9,472 nucleotides of DNA, taken from NCBI GenBank assembly GCA_016292635.1, contig JAEDIC010000033.1, positions 1 through 9,472 of the forward strand, in the 5' to 3' direction. The position numbers and the translations under genes are program-made. Each line of letters starts with the position of its first letter. The stretch's first letter is position 1. This stretch comes from Clostridia bacterium. Its GTDB lineage: Bacteria > Bacillota > Clostridia > Christensenellales > CAG-138. Positions 1 to 6,256 of the stretch are shown here, in pieces. Under the pieces are notes generated by a model that was given only the letters and a program-made list of their open reading frames with translations, was not told the origin of the DNA and did not search any database.

Positions 1-1
1 C

Positions 2-70
2 GAATGCGGTGAGAAATTGATAAAGGGCGATAAGTTCTGCCGTGAATGCGGTACGTCTGTGCTTAAGTAA
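2..70 (+). CDS. C-terminal end of a zinc-ribbon protein (partial)
   Basis: Only the last 22 codons lie in the window, read in the frame that starts at base 2 and ends at TAA 68-70. They contain two cysteine pairs, of which the second is complete: an ECGEKL segment followed by FCRECGTSV. In zinc ribbons such Cys-x2-Cys knuckles bind one structural zinc ion; the first cysteine of the first pair would lie just outside the window. Ribbons of this kind are common at either end of small bacterial membrane or regulatory proteins, so the ribbon does not reveal the function. The rest of the gene lies upstream. The stop is followed directly by a repeat-rich intergenic region. Confidence 0.6.
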   Translation, partial: ECGEKLIKGDKFCRECGTSVLK

Positions 71-80
71 AATGTACATA

Positions 81-176
81 TAAATTCCAGTTGATCGAGG
101 AGCTGAACCAGAGCCAAAAACCCTTTAGGAACTAAAAGGCGCACTTCTATACTCTCCTGCCGGGAGTATCAGTGCG
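81..176. repeat. Bipartite dispersed repeat, copy 1
   Basis: Block A (81-98, starting TAAATTCCAGTT) and block B (138-152, GGCGCACTTCTATAC) recur in the same order and orientation at 9410-9427 and 9439-9453. Block A matches at 16 of 18 positions and block B at all 15. Block B opens a two-part hairpin: CGCAC 140-144 pairs with GTGCG 172-176, and ATACTC 149-154 pairs with GAGTAT 164-169. Here the blocks are 39 bases apart, against 11 in the other copy. The unit starts 10 bases after the stop codon of the zinc-ribbon gene. Two copies in one window suggest a family dispersed in the genome, but copy number cannot be judged here. Confidence 0.6.
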
Positions 177-358
177 TACAGTCAGCAAGCTGACGGGGCG
201 GAGCTTCATTCTCTGTCAGCAGAAGAAAACCGGCTGACTTCGAATGTTGCGTCACCTCGTTCCGTCAAGGCGGCTGCACCCCCTTGCGCCGCTAAAAAGC
301 GGCTATCCCCTGTGGACCAGCTGGCGGCAAACGGTTTGACAAACCGTTCCCTGCCAGC
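138..358. other. Intergenic region dense in inverted repeats
   Basis: No supported gene lies between 71 and 478. After the block B hairpin come GTCAGC/GCTGAC arms at 181-186, 189-194, 215-220 and 233-238, which can nest as 181-186 with 233-238 and 189-194 with 215-220. Then follow CAAGG/CCTTG (266-270, 282-286), GCCGCT/AGCGGC (288-293, 298-303), and a nested stem in which GCTGGC 320-325 pairs with GCCAGC 353-358 around AACGGTTT 330-337 and AAACCGTT 341-348. Several perfect stems in a row suggest a structured RNA or a palindromic repeat element. I do not recognise a named RNA family. Confidence 0.5.
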
Positions 359-375
359 AAGTTTGAATATCATGC

Positions 376-416
376 AAAAAATAATCCTACGTATGATCGA
401 AGCATACGTAGGATTA
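376..416 (-). terminator. Rho-independent terminator of the 479-1910 genes
   Basis: A perfect 14-bp stem, TAATCCTACGTATG at 382-395 and its complement at 403-416, encloses a 7-base loop. Read on the minus strand it is followed by six T (plus-strand A 376-381 region). It lies about 60 bases beyond the stop codon of the sigma-like gene, the expected place for the end of that transcript. Confidence 0.85.
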
Positions 417-478
417 ACTGTTTTATGGACACCGCCCTATCCGGCCTTTTTATTTTACTGTATAAATTTCAGCGTACA

Positions 479-1099
479 TCAAAACCCCATAAAGAGCCTT
501 GCTATATTCTGATTGAACCAGCTGTATCCAAGATCGTATACGGGCAGATATCCCTCCTGCATCAGCCGCCCCAGCGCCATCCAAAGGGCCGACGCAATAA
601 GCAGCGCTATCAATACCTGTCCAAATCCTATGGCCTTTTTGCGGGTTTTTTCAGCCTCAACAGCCAGAGGAGCTTCTGACGCCCCCTTGGAAATCACCGC
701 TTCCGCCGTATCAACGGGCACAGCGGTTTCTGCTTTTAGCGTTTGGGCAGGCTTTTCCTTTGGCGCCTCCGCCTTAGGCGCAGTTTTTTTTGCGCAGGAT
801 TCGGAGAATCTCCTGAAGCATTCGTCAGTAAGCTTGTCCGCCTGCTCTTTGAGCAATTCACGCTGCTTTTTTTCGCCTATGCTGAAAAGGAGGCTTTCGG
901 CTACATCCGGGCTCTGATAGGAATTCAGCGCCATATACAGCTCCGTAAAGGCGGCTTTTGTGGCCTGCTTGGCCACATCCGCATCTCCGGAGATTGCATA
1001 TAGTTCAAGATAAAGGCTTTTGCCGTAGGTCATTACCAGCATTTTAAAAGCCTGCTTGTCATGCCGCTTTATCCTGCTGAAAAGCTGCTGAGAATCCAT
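479..1099 (-). CDS. Sigma-70 region 2-like protein with C-terminal membrane anchor
   Basis: The 206-residue protein starts at ATG 1099, right after a GGAGG ribosome binding site; an upstream in-frame ATG at 1177 lacks this and precedes the predicted promoter. Residues about 6-62 look like region 2 of ECF sigma factors (IKRHDKQAF, then a Tyr-rich helix, GDADVAKQATKAAFTELY), the part that binds RNA polymerase and the -10 element. There is no region 4. Instead residues 63-102 form a charged helical stretch, 103-156 a low-complexity Ala/Glu/Lys/Pro linker, and about 159-180 one hydrophobic helix, leaving a 26-residue tail. The predicted topology puts the sigma-like part in the cytoplasm. It may be a membrane-bound decoy or regulator derived from a sigma factor, or an unrelated helical protein. 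It has its own promoter and sits downstream of the UPF0489 gene on the same strand. Confidence 0.7.
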   Translation of the reverse strand: MDSQQLFSRIKRHDKQAFKMLVMTYGKSLYLELYAISGDADVAKQATKAAFTELYMALNSYQSPDVAESLLFSIGEKKQRELLKEQADKLTDECFRRFSESCAKKTAPKAEAPKEKPAQTLKAETAVPVDTAEAVISKGASEAPLAVEAEKTRKKAIGFGQVLIALLIASALWMALGRLMQEGYLPVYDLGYSWFNQNIARLFMGF

Positions 1100-1142
1100 A
1101 CTTCCTCCGAAAGGATACAATGCCTTGTATTTATTATTGATT

Positions 1143-1171
1143 GATTTTACCACATATCGTGATGCGGGGCA
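1143..1171 (-). promoter_or_regulatory. Putative promoter of the sigma-like gene
   Basis: On the minus strand TTGCCC (1171-1166) is followed after 17 bases by TAAAAT (1148-1143). The -10 box matches consensus at five of six positions and the -35 box at four of six. It lies about 45 bases upstream of the ATG at 1099, so this gene can be transcribed apart from the upstream one. Confidence 0.55.
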
Positions 1172-1199
1172 ATTCATATAAGCATTCTATATTGTTTCA

Positions 1200-1910
1200 T
1201 TAGGTGAGAATATATCTGGATACCACCGGCACAAGGGCGTCCGCCGCCTCGGGAGAATACCTTGGAGATATTGCCAGAGTAACGTGGTCGTATTGCGCCG
1301 GGCTTATAAATGTACGGTAATCCTCAAACACATTGAAGGGTATCTCAGGCTCTCTGCCGTTGCTGCCCTCAAACAGTCTCGAGGCGAAGGAAGAAAGCTG
1401 TATCCCATCCCTCCGTCCCGGCAGAAGTATCTCCTCCGGTATATCCGGGCGGGATTTTGGGTTGCGCACATTATCAAGGGAGCTTATCCACCGAAAGGCA
1501 AGAGCAAACAGCAGATAGTTCGCCTCGTCCAGTTTACTCATATCATAGTATTTTTCTATATCTTCACGTTTGTCTGTGCTTCTCGGCAATACGCTGTTCA
1601 GCACAAAGCCCGGCCCCGGCCTGCCAATGCCCAGGTCGCTGTGAGCGTCCACATGGGTAATGTGGAATGGAGCTTTCAGCCTCCCCTTTTGCATCTGCTC
1701 CCGCCAGTATAAAAGAGCGTAATCATGGGTCTCGAATACCCTGCCGGGAACAGGAGCATTCGCCGACAGGCCGCATTGTTTTTCCAGAAAATCTATCACT
1801 TTCTCCTCAGGCCATGGCTCATGTCCAATCAGGGCGGGCCGCTTGCCCATCTCCGCAAGGGGGCAACAATCCGAAAGAAAGAAATCCAGATCTATATCCA
1901 ATACCCGCAC
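1200..1910 (-). CDS. UPF0489 family protein (arginase-like fold)
   Basis: The 236-residue protein begins with GTG at 1910, preceded by a GGAGGG ribosome binding site. The N-terminus carries LDIDLDFF (residues 4-11) and residues 85-94 read THVDAHSDLG, the Asp-x-His-x-Asp type metal motif of the ureohydrolase superfamily (arginase, agmatinase, histone deacetylase-like folds). LAISPRYSPEAAD near the C-terminus (212-224) also fits UPF0489. Asp5, Asp7, Asp9, His86, Asp88, His90 and Asp92 are candidate metal ligands. There is no signal peptide or membrane segment, so it should be cytoplasmic. No substrate is known to me for this family, and the neighbours (a sigma-like anchored protein, divergent pseudouridine genes) do not suggest one. 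The family call is firm; the enzymatic role is unknown. Confidence 0.8.
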   Translation of the reverse strand: MRVLDIDLDFFLSDCCPLAEMGKRPALIGHEPWPEEKVIDFLEKQCGLSANAPVPGRVFETHDYALLYWREQMQKGRLKAPFHITHVDAHSDLGIGRPGPGFVLNSVLPRSTDKREDIEKYYDMSKLDEANYLLFALAFRWISSLDNVRNPKSRPDIPEEILLPGRRDGIQLSSFASRLFEGSNGREPEIPFNVFEDYRTFISPAQYDHVTLAISPRYSPEAADALVPVVSRYILT

Positions 1911-1939
1911 GGTATCCCTCCCTCCCTTTTGTTTTATTC

Positions 1940-1948
1940 AGCATACCA
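1940..1948 (-). promoter_or_regulatory. Putative extended -10 of the UPF0489 gene
   Basis: On the minus strand TGG followed by TATGCT (1948-1940) forms an extended -10 element about 30 bases upstream of the GTG start. No good -35 hexamer is seen 17 bases further upstream, so the call is weak. Confidence 0.35.
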
Positions 1949-1973
1949 CATATCACATCCGCAGCCCACACAA

Positions 1974-1999
1974 AAAAGCATAAAAAATACGCTGCTTTT
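1974..1999. promoter_or_regulatory. Inverted repeat between divergent promoters, possible operator
   Basis: AAAAGCA (1974-1980) and TGCTTTT (1993-1999) form a 7-bp inverted repeat with a 12-base spacer. It lies just upstream of the -35 box at 2012 and between the divergent UPF0489 and pseudouridine kinase genes. The spacing suits a dimeric regulator, and the kinase downstream has its own HTH domain, but chance occurrence in AT-rich DNA is possible. Confidence 0.25.
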
Positions 2000-2011
2000 C
2001 CTTTATTTCCA

Positions 2012-2040
2012 TTGACATATGGCTGCGGCAGAGTTATGCT
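2012..2040 (+). promoter_or_regulatory. Putative promoter of the pseudouridine operon
   Basis: A perfect -35 hexamer TTGACA (2012-2017) is followed after 17 bases by TATGCT (2035-2040). Transcription would start near 2047, giving a leader of about 43 bases. An in-frame ATG at 2036 lies inside the -10 box, which supports ATG 2090 as the kinase start. Confidence 0.65.
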
Positions 2041-2089
2041 AAACAAGTATTCAGGATATAAATATTTGTTGCAAAGGATAGCCTATATA

Positions 2090-3187
2090 ATGACCAATCG
2101 CGAGCGGGAAATACTGGAAATAATCAAGCAGCAGCCCGATATAGAGCAGAGCGAGATCGCCGCCCGGCTGAATATCGCCCGTGCCTCCGTGGCTGTGCAT
2201 ATATCCAACCTTCAAAAGAAGGGCCATATCGGCGGACGCATTTACCTTGTAAACGACGCCGAATATGCCATGGGAATCGGCGCTGCAAACGTCGATATAT
2301 GCGGCCGCAGCAGCCAGCCCGTAATACAGCACGACAGCAACCCTGGCCGCATGAACATCTCCGCAGGCGGCGTTACCCGCAATATCTGCGAAAACCTTGC
2401 CCGTCTGGGTGGCAGCGTGCGGCTTATTTCCGCCATCGGCAGCGATATTTACGGCCGCATGATAAGAGAGGACTCTACCGCCGCCGGAATCGACATGAGC
2501 CAGTGCATGGTGATGGAAAACCAATCCTCCTCCGCCTATATCTCCATACTGGATGACCACGGCGAAATGTACGTTGCCCTGTCGGATATGTCCATACTGC
2601 AGAATATGAGCATGGAATTCATCCGCCGCCGAGAAGGGGCAATAAAGGGCGCAAAGCTAATAATATTTGACCCCGCTCTCCCTGTGGATGTTATAGACGG
2701 CATTACCATGCTGTACGGCGGCTCCATCCCCCTCTTCTGCGATCCCGTATCCTCCGCTTATGCCACCCGGCTCAAACCCTTTGTTGGCAGGGTACACACC
2801 CTTAAGCCCAACCTTATGGAGCTTGGTGTGCTCAGCAGTCACAAGACAGACACTCTGGATGACGCCAAAGCCGCCTGCGATGTGCTGCTTAATCAAGGCG
2901 TGCAGCGCATATTCGTATCCCTGGGCCAGGGCGGCTGTCTGTATATGGACCGCAGCGGCAATGTTATAGCCCGCTCACTCCGCCCGGTAGACAAGGTAAT
3001 AAACGCCTCCGGCGCAGGGGATGCCTTTATGGGCGCAGTGGCCTACGGTTACCTGATGGATATGGACATCGACCAGACCATTAATTATGCCCTTGCCGCA
3101 GGAATCGCCGCAATATCAGACCCGAATACCATAAATCCACGAATGAGCGTGGAAATGATAGAAAAAATAATTATTGAAAGAGGATAA
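2090..3187 (+). CDS. psuK: Pseudouridine kinase, PfkB family, with N-terminal HTH
   Basis: This 365-residue protein should phosphorylate pseudouridine to pseudouridine 5'-phosphate with ATP, the first step of pseudouridine breakdown in the cytoplasm. Residues 1-50 form a winged HTH (REREILEIIKQQPDIEQSEI, then ARLNIARASVAVHISNL). Residues about 60-365 are a PfkB/ribokinase domain: GGVTRNICENLARLG at 93-107 is the first signature and NASGAGDAF at 305-313 holds the catalytic Asp311 and the anion hole. GGVxRNIxENLARLG is typical of PsuK/YeiC/YeiI kinases, and some of these also carry an HTH. The start at 2090 has AAAGGA about 11 bases upstream and lies after the promoter. The gene is five bases ahead of psuG, which fixes the pathway. 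The HTH might let the kinase act as a regulator; that is inference. Confidence 0.9.
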   Translation: MTNREREILEIIKQQPDIEQSEIAARLNIARASVAVHISNLQKKGHIGGRIYLVNDAEYAMGIGAANVDICGRSSQPVIQHDSNPGRMNISAGGVTRNICENLARLGGSVRLISAIGSDIYGRMIREDSTAAGIDMSQCMVMENQSSSAYISILDDHGEMYVALSDMSILQNMSMEFIRRREGAIKGAKLIIFDPALPVDVIDGITMLYGGSIPLFCDPVSSAYATRLKPFVGRVHTLKPNLMELGVLSSHKTDTLDDAKAACDVLLNQGVQRIFVSLGQGGCLYMDRSGNVIARSLRPVDKVINASGAGDAFMGAVAYGYLMDMDIDQTINYALAAGIAAISDPNTINPRMSVEMIEKIIIERG

Positions 3188-3192
3188 ACACC

Positions 3193-4113
3193 ATGACTAT
3201 GAAGGATTATCTCAGCATTACCCCAGAGATCCAGCAGGCCATCGACAGCGGCAAGCCCGTAGTTGCCCTTGAGAGCACCATACTGAGCCACGGTATGCCC
3301 TTCCCCCAGAACGTGGAATTTGCCCACAAGGTGGAAGAGATCGTCCGTGGTGAAGGCGCCATCCCCGCCACCACCGCCATCATCGGCGGCAAGCTTAAGG
3401 TTGGCCTTACCTCCGATGAACTGGATCTTATGTGCAAGGCCGAAAACGTTGGCAAGGTAAGCCGCCGCGATGTGGCTGTTTATCTGGCCACCGGCAAGAC
3501 CGGCGCAACCACCGTTGCCACCACCATGATGATCTCCGCTATGGCTGGCATCCGCATTTTTGCCACCGGCGGTATTGGCGGCGTGCATCGCGGCGCAACC
3601 GAAACCATGGACATCAGCGCTGACCTGCAGGAGCTGGCTCATACTCCCGTTGCCGTTATCGGCGCAGGCGCAAAGTCTCTTCTGGATATCGGCCTTACCC
3701 TTGAATATCTGGAGACCATGGGCGTGCCCGTTATCGGAGTTGACACCATGGACTTCCCCGCCTTCTACTGCCGCAAGAGCGGTTTTAAGGTAGATTACAG
3801 CGCAAAGGACGCAAATGAGATCGCCCGCATTCTTAAAACCAAGTGGGATCTGGGCCTCCAGGGCGGCGCCCTCATCGCTAACCCCATTCCCAAAGAGTAC
3901 GAGCTGGACTTTGACGAGATGGAAGCCGTTATCAATAACGCCCTTAATCTTGCCAAGGAGCAGGGTATCCGCGGCAAGGACACCACGCCCTTCCTGCTGT
4001 CCCATATAAAGGACCTGACCAACGGCGTATCCTTTGCCTCCAACCTGGAGCTTGCATACAACAACGCCCGTGTTGCCTCCCGCATCGCCGTGGAATACAG
4101 CAAGCTTTCCTAA
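3193..4113 (+). CDS. psuG: Pseudouridine-5'-phosphate glycosidase
   Basis: The 306-residue enzyme cleaves the C-C glycosidic bond of pseudouridine 5'-phosphate to uracil and ribose 5-phosphate, using a lysine Schiff base and a metal ion. Family hallmarks are all present: ALESTILSHGMP (25-36, with Glu27), KVGL and KVSRRD (69-93), TGGIGGVHRGA (125-135), TMDISADL (138-145), and GAGAKSLLDIGLTLEYLET (157-175) with the presumed Schiff-base Lys161. The length is normal for PsuG, which works as a homotrimer. Its AGAGGA ribosome binding site overlaps the end of psuK and only five bases separate the genes, so the two are cotranscribed and probably translationally coupled. A second ATG two codons later is an alternative start. 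No pseudouridine transporter or nucleosidase adjoins the pair. Confidence 0.96.
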   Translation: MTMKDYLSITPEIQQAIDSGKPVVALESTILSHGMPFPQNVEFAHKVEEIVRGEGAIPATTAIIGGKLKVGLTSDELDLMCKAENVGKVSRRDVAVYLATGKTGATTVATTMMISAMAGIRIFATGGIGGVHRGATETMDISADLQELAHTPVAVIGAGAKSLLDIGLTLEYLETMGVPVIGVDTMDFPAFYCRKSGFKVDYSAKDANEIARILKTKWDLGLQGGALIANPIPKEYELDFDEMEAVINNALNLAKEQGIRGKDTTPFLLSHIKDLTNGVSFASNLELAYNNARVASRIAVEYSKLS

Positions 4114-4126
4114 GAGTGGCATCAAT

Positions 4127-4383
4127 AAAAACTCCCCATATGGGGGGCAGAGTGTCAAAAAAGTGGCTGAACGCCACTTTTTTGAGTTTTACGGGTTTTG
4201 CCTCTCCCATTCGCTCCCGGGCGGCAAAACCCGCAAAGTACGAAAACCTCTGGGTTTTCATCCGTTCTGACGCACATGTCGTCAGAGCCGGATTAAACAT
4301 AAGGGGCTGCGGCCCCTTATCAACCCCGATTTTTTTGACAGACTGTGAAACTCCCCATATTGGGAATTTGGGAGGGAGTTTTT
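4127..4383. repeat. MITE-like inverted-repeat element (candidate)
   Basis: The convergent intergenic region is bounded by AAAAACTCCC (4127-4136) and its exact complement GGGAGTTTTT (4374-4383). Further in, both ends carry ATATGGGG in inward orientation and then an arm, 4148-4162 and the complement of 4331-4345, matching at 13 of 15 positions (CAG..TGTCAAAAAA). The ends therefore match in order with small insertions. Between them lie further stems: CGGGTTTTGCC/GGCAAAACCCG (4192-4202, 4223-4233), GAAAACC/GGTTTTC (4242-4248, 4253-4259), CTGACG/CGTCAG (4267-4272, 4280-4285) and ATAAGGGGC/GCCCCTTAT (4299-4307, 4312-4320). No open reading frame of interest lies inside. Clear target-site duplications are not seen. 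Confidence 0.45.
4155..4185. terminator. Bidirectional terminator after psuG
   Basis: TCAAAAAAGTGGC (4155-4167) pairs perfectly with GCCACTTTTTTGA (4173-4185) around a five-base loop. The A and T runs sit in the stem, so it can end transcripts from both sides: the pseudouridine operon (42 bases after the stop) and read-through from the ABC operon. Confidence 0.85.
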
Positions 4384-4385
4384 TT
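4348..4385 (+). terminator. Second hairpin with T-run, plus-strand orientation
   Basis: AAACTCCC (4348-4355) pairs with GGGAGTTT (4374-4381), and the T run continues to 4385. It is oriented to stop transcripts coming from psuG and protects the ABC operon from antisense transcription. It also forms the right end of the candidate inverted-repeat element. Confidence 0.55.
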
Positions 4386-4398
4386 CGGCATAGACTCT

Positions 4399-5205
4399 TT
4401 ATGCGCAGTTCTTTGACAGCAGCATCTTATCCGACTCCATGGTTCTTCCTGCCACCTGGGCGAATTTGTTCATCAGTTCCTCCCTGGTGAGATTCCGCTT
4501 TTCTTCGCCTTCTATATCCAGTATTATCCTGCCCTGATCCATCATTATGAGCCGGGTGCCGTGCTCTATGGCGTCCTTCATATTATGGGTTATCATCATG
4601 GCAGTAAGATTGTTTTCATGTATTATCTCATCGGATATCTGAAGCACCTTTTCGGCGGTTGCGGGGTCAAGGGCCGCGGTATGCTCATCCAGCAGCAGCA
4701 GCTTCGGCTTTCGCAGCGATGCCATAAGCAGCGTAAGAGCCTGACGCTGTCCGCCGGAAAGCAGCCCTACCTTTACCGTCATTCGGTCTTCAAGGCCGAG
4801 GCCCAAGCGGCTTAGACGCTCCCGGTATTCCCTGCGCTCGGAATTGGTAACCCCCCAGCGAAGGCCTCTCTTTTGTCCGCGACGCAAGGCCAGCGCAAGG
4901 TTTTCCTCTATCTGCATATTGGGTGCGGTGCCCATCATAGGGTCCTGAAATACCCGGCCTATATGGGCAGCCCGCTTGTGCTCGCTTTGCCCGGTAACGT
5001 CCGCGCCGTCTATTATGATGCGTCCGCTGTCCACGGGCCATACCCCCGCCACGGCGTTCAGCATGGTGGATTTACCCGCCCCGTTGCCCCCTATCACGGT
5101 AACGAAATCACCGGGCTTAAGATGCAGGGAGAGGCCTGATATGGCCTTCTTTTCGTTTATTGTGCCGGGGTTGAAGGTCTTGCATATATCGTTAATTATC
5201 AGCAT
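4399..5205 (-). CDS. ABC transporter ATP-binding protein (TrpZ-like)
   Basis: The 268-residue cytoplasmic ATPase powers the importer encoded by this operon. All nucleotide-binding motifs are intact: Walker A GGNGAGKST (39-47), Q-loop Gln87 in VFQDP, signature LSGGQ (149-153), Walker B LLLLDEH (169-175) and switch His207 in ITHN. The opening segment ICKTFNPGTINEKKAI and the DEHTAALDP stretch are typical of ATPases paired with ABC_sub_bind-type binding proteins. The start is ATG 5205: its AAGGAG site overlaps the last codons of the permease gene, whose stop lies only four bases upstream, so translation is probably coupled. An earlier in-frame ATG (5298) lies inside the permease gene and is rejected. 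The gene is last in the operon. Confidence 0.93.
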   Translation of the reverse strand: MLIINDICKTFNPGTINEKKAISGLSLHLKPGDFVTVIGGNGAGKSTMLNAVAGVWPVDSGRIIIDGADVTGQSEHKRAAHIGRVFQDPMMGTAPNMQIEENLALALRRGQKRGLRWGVTNSERREYRERLSRLGLGLEDRMTVKVGLLSGGQRQALTLLMASLRKPKLLLLDEHTAALDPATAEKVLQISDEIIHENNLTAMMITHNMKDAIEHGTRLIMMDQGRIILDIEGEEKRNLTREELMNKFAQVAGRTMESDKMLLSKNCA

Positions 5206-5209
5206 GGTA

Positions 5210-6163
5210 TCATTCTCCTTTTTGATGGGCCTTCGCGGCGCTCCTGAATGAGCGCTTTGCCTGTGTCTGTATATATGGCACCGCAAGGAATACAGCAACT
5301 ATCAGCGCCGTGAAAAGCTTAAGGTCATTTGGATCAAGCTTAAGCCAGAGTATTATTACCATCACGATATAATACACTACGCCGCCCATCACAACAAAGC
5401 TGAGCCGTATGCCGAAATTACATCCCTTGCTGAGCAGGCCGTCGCATATCACCTCGCCGATTATTATGGCGGCAAGGCCTATAACTATGGATCCGCGACC
5501 CATATTCACATCCGCAAAACCCTGATACTGTGCCATAAGCGCCCCGGCGAAAGCCACTATGCCGTTGGAAAGCGCAAGACCTATAAGCTTCATATTGTCG
5601 GTATTGATTCCCTGAGCCCTGCTCATAGCGGAGTTGGAACCTGTGGCCCGAATGGCAGAGCCCTGTTCCGTACCAAAGTACCAGTACATAAGAGCAATAA
5701 GCGCCGCACCTATAATAAACCCTTCCAGTATTGCTCCGGGTATATTTCGCATACTGATTATAAGGTTAAACGCATCGGGATTGGCAGATTTGTTTGCCGC
5801 CATGCCCATTATTCTAAGGTTTATGGAATACAGGGCAAACTGTGTAAGGATTCCTGAAAGTATCGCAGGTATTCCAAGCCTTGTATGCAGAAGCCCGGTG
5901 CACATTCCCGCCGCCACTCCTGCCGCCATGGCTATAAGGGAGGCCGCCCATGCAGGCCACCCCGCCAGTATCAGCATCACGGTCACTGCGCCGCCCGTGG
6001 CGAAGGAACCGTCCACAGTAAGGTCCGCAATATCCAGCAAACGGAATGTTATGTACAAACCAAGGGCCATTATGCCCCATATTATGCCCTGGGCCACGCC
6101 GCCGGGCATACGGGAAATCAGGTTCCCTATGCTGGGCAGGCCCAGACATACTATCGTATTCAT
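5210..6163 (-). CDS. ABC transporter permease (BPD_transp_2 family, TrpY-like)
   Basis: This 317-residue integral membrane protein should form the translocation channel as a homodimer. It has about nine hydrophobic segments, for example near residues 22-43, 54-68, 72-91, 98-117, 144-162, 193-213, 225-240, 253-274 and 281-298. DLTVDGSF (48-54) is characteristic of the permeases that work with ABC_sub_bind binding proteins, and the cytoplasmic loop TEQGSAIRATGSN (165-177) is the likely ATPase-coupling region of the LivH/RbsC-like fold. The ATG at 6163 is preceded by an AGGGGA site. It follows the binding protein gene after 93 bases that contain a hairpin, and is four bases ahead of the ATPase gene. 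A single permease gene is normal for this transporter type. Confidence 0.92.
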   Translation of the reverse strand: MNTIVCLGLPSIGNLISRMPGGVAQGIIWGIMALGLYITFRLLDIADLTVDGSFATGGAVTVMLILAGWPAWAASLIAMAAGVAAGMCTGLLHTRLGIPAILSGILTQFALYSINLRIMGMAANKSANPDAFNLIISMRNIPGAILEGFIIGAALIALMYWYFGTEQGSAIRATGSNSAMSRAQGINTDNMKLIGLALSNGIVAFAGALMAQYQGFADVNMGRGSIVIGLAAIIIGEVICDGLLSKGCNFGIRLSFVVMGGVVYYIVMVIILWLKLDPNDLKLFTALIVAVFLAVPYIQTQAKRSFRSAAKAHQKGE

Positions 6164-6192
6164 CGCTGTTGTCCCCTTATGTTCTCTTTATT

Positions 6193-6218
6193 GCGGGAGG
6201 CCATACATGGCCCCCCGC
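6193..6218 (-). other. Hairpin between binding protein and permease genes
   Basis: On the minus strand a 12-bp stem (one G-U pair) with a two-base nominal loop is followed by AATAAAGAG, without a T run. It is unlikely to be a full terminator. Hairpins in this place commonly protect the upstream mRNA end so that the binding protein is made in excess of the permease; that role is inferred here. Confidence 0.6.
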
Positions 6219-6256
6219 TCCCTGTCGTTCGGTGTATTTCTGTTTTGCCTTTGCCG

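Noticed and set aside
244..339. A 31-codon plus-strand frame starting MLRHLVPSRR
   Set aside because: It has no ribosome binding site and runs through several inverted repeats, so its sequence is better explained by structured or repeated DNA.
1667..2089. N-terminal extension of the pseudouridine kinase up to 1667
   Set aside because: The extension overlaps the divergent UPF0489 gene and the promoter at 2012-2040, and the ATG at 2090 begins a normal HTH domain.
3085..4158. A 357-codon minus-strand frame opposite psuG
   Set aside because: psuG has all family motifs on the plus strand; the antisense product has none and no ribosome binding site was seen.
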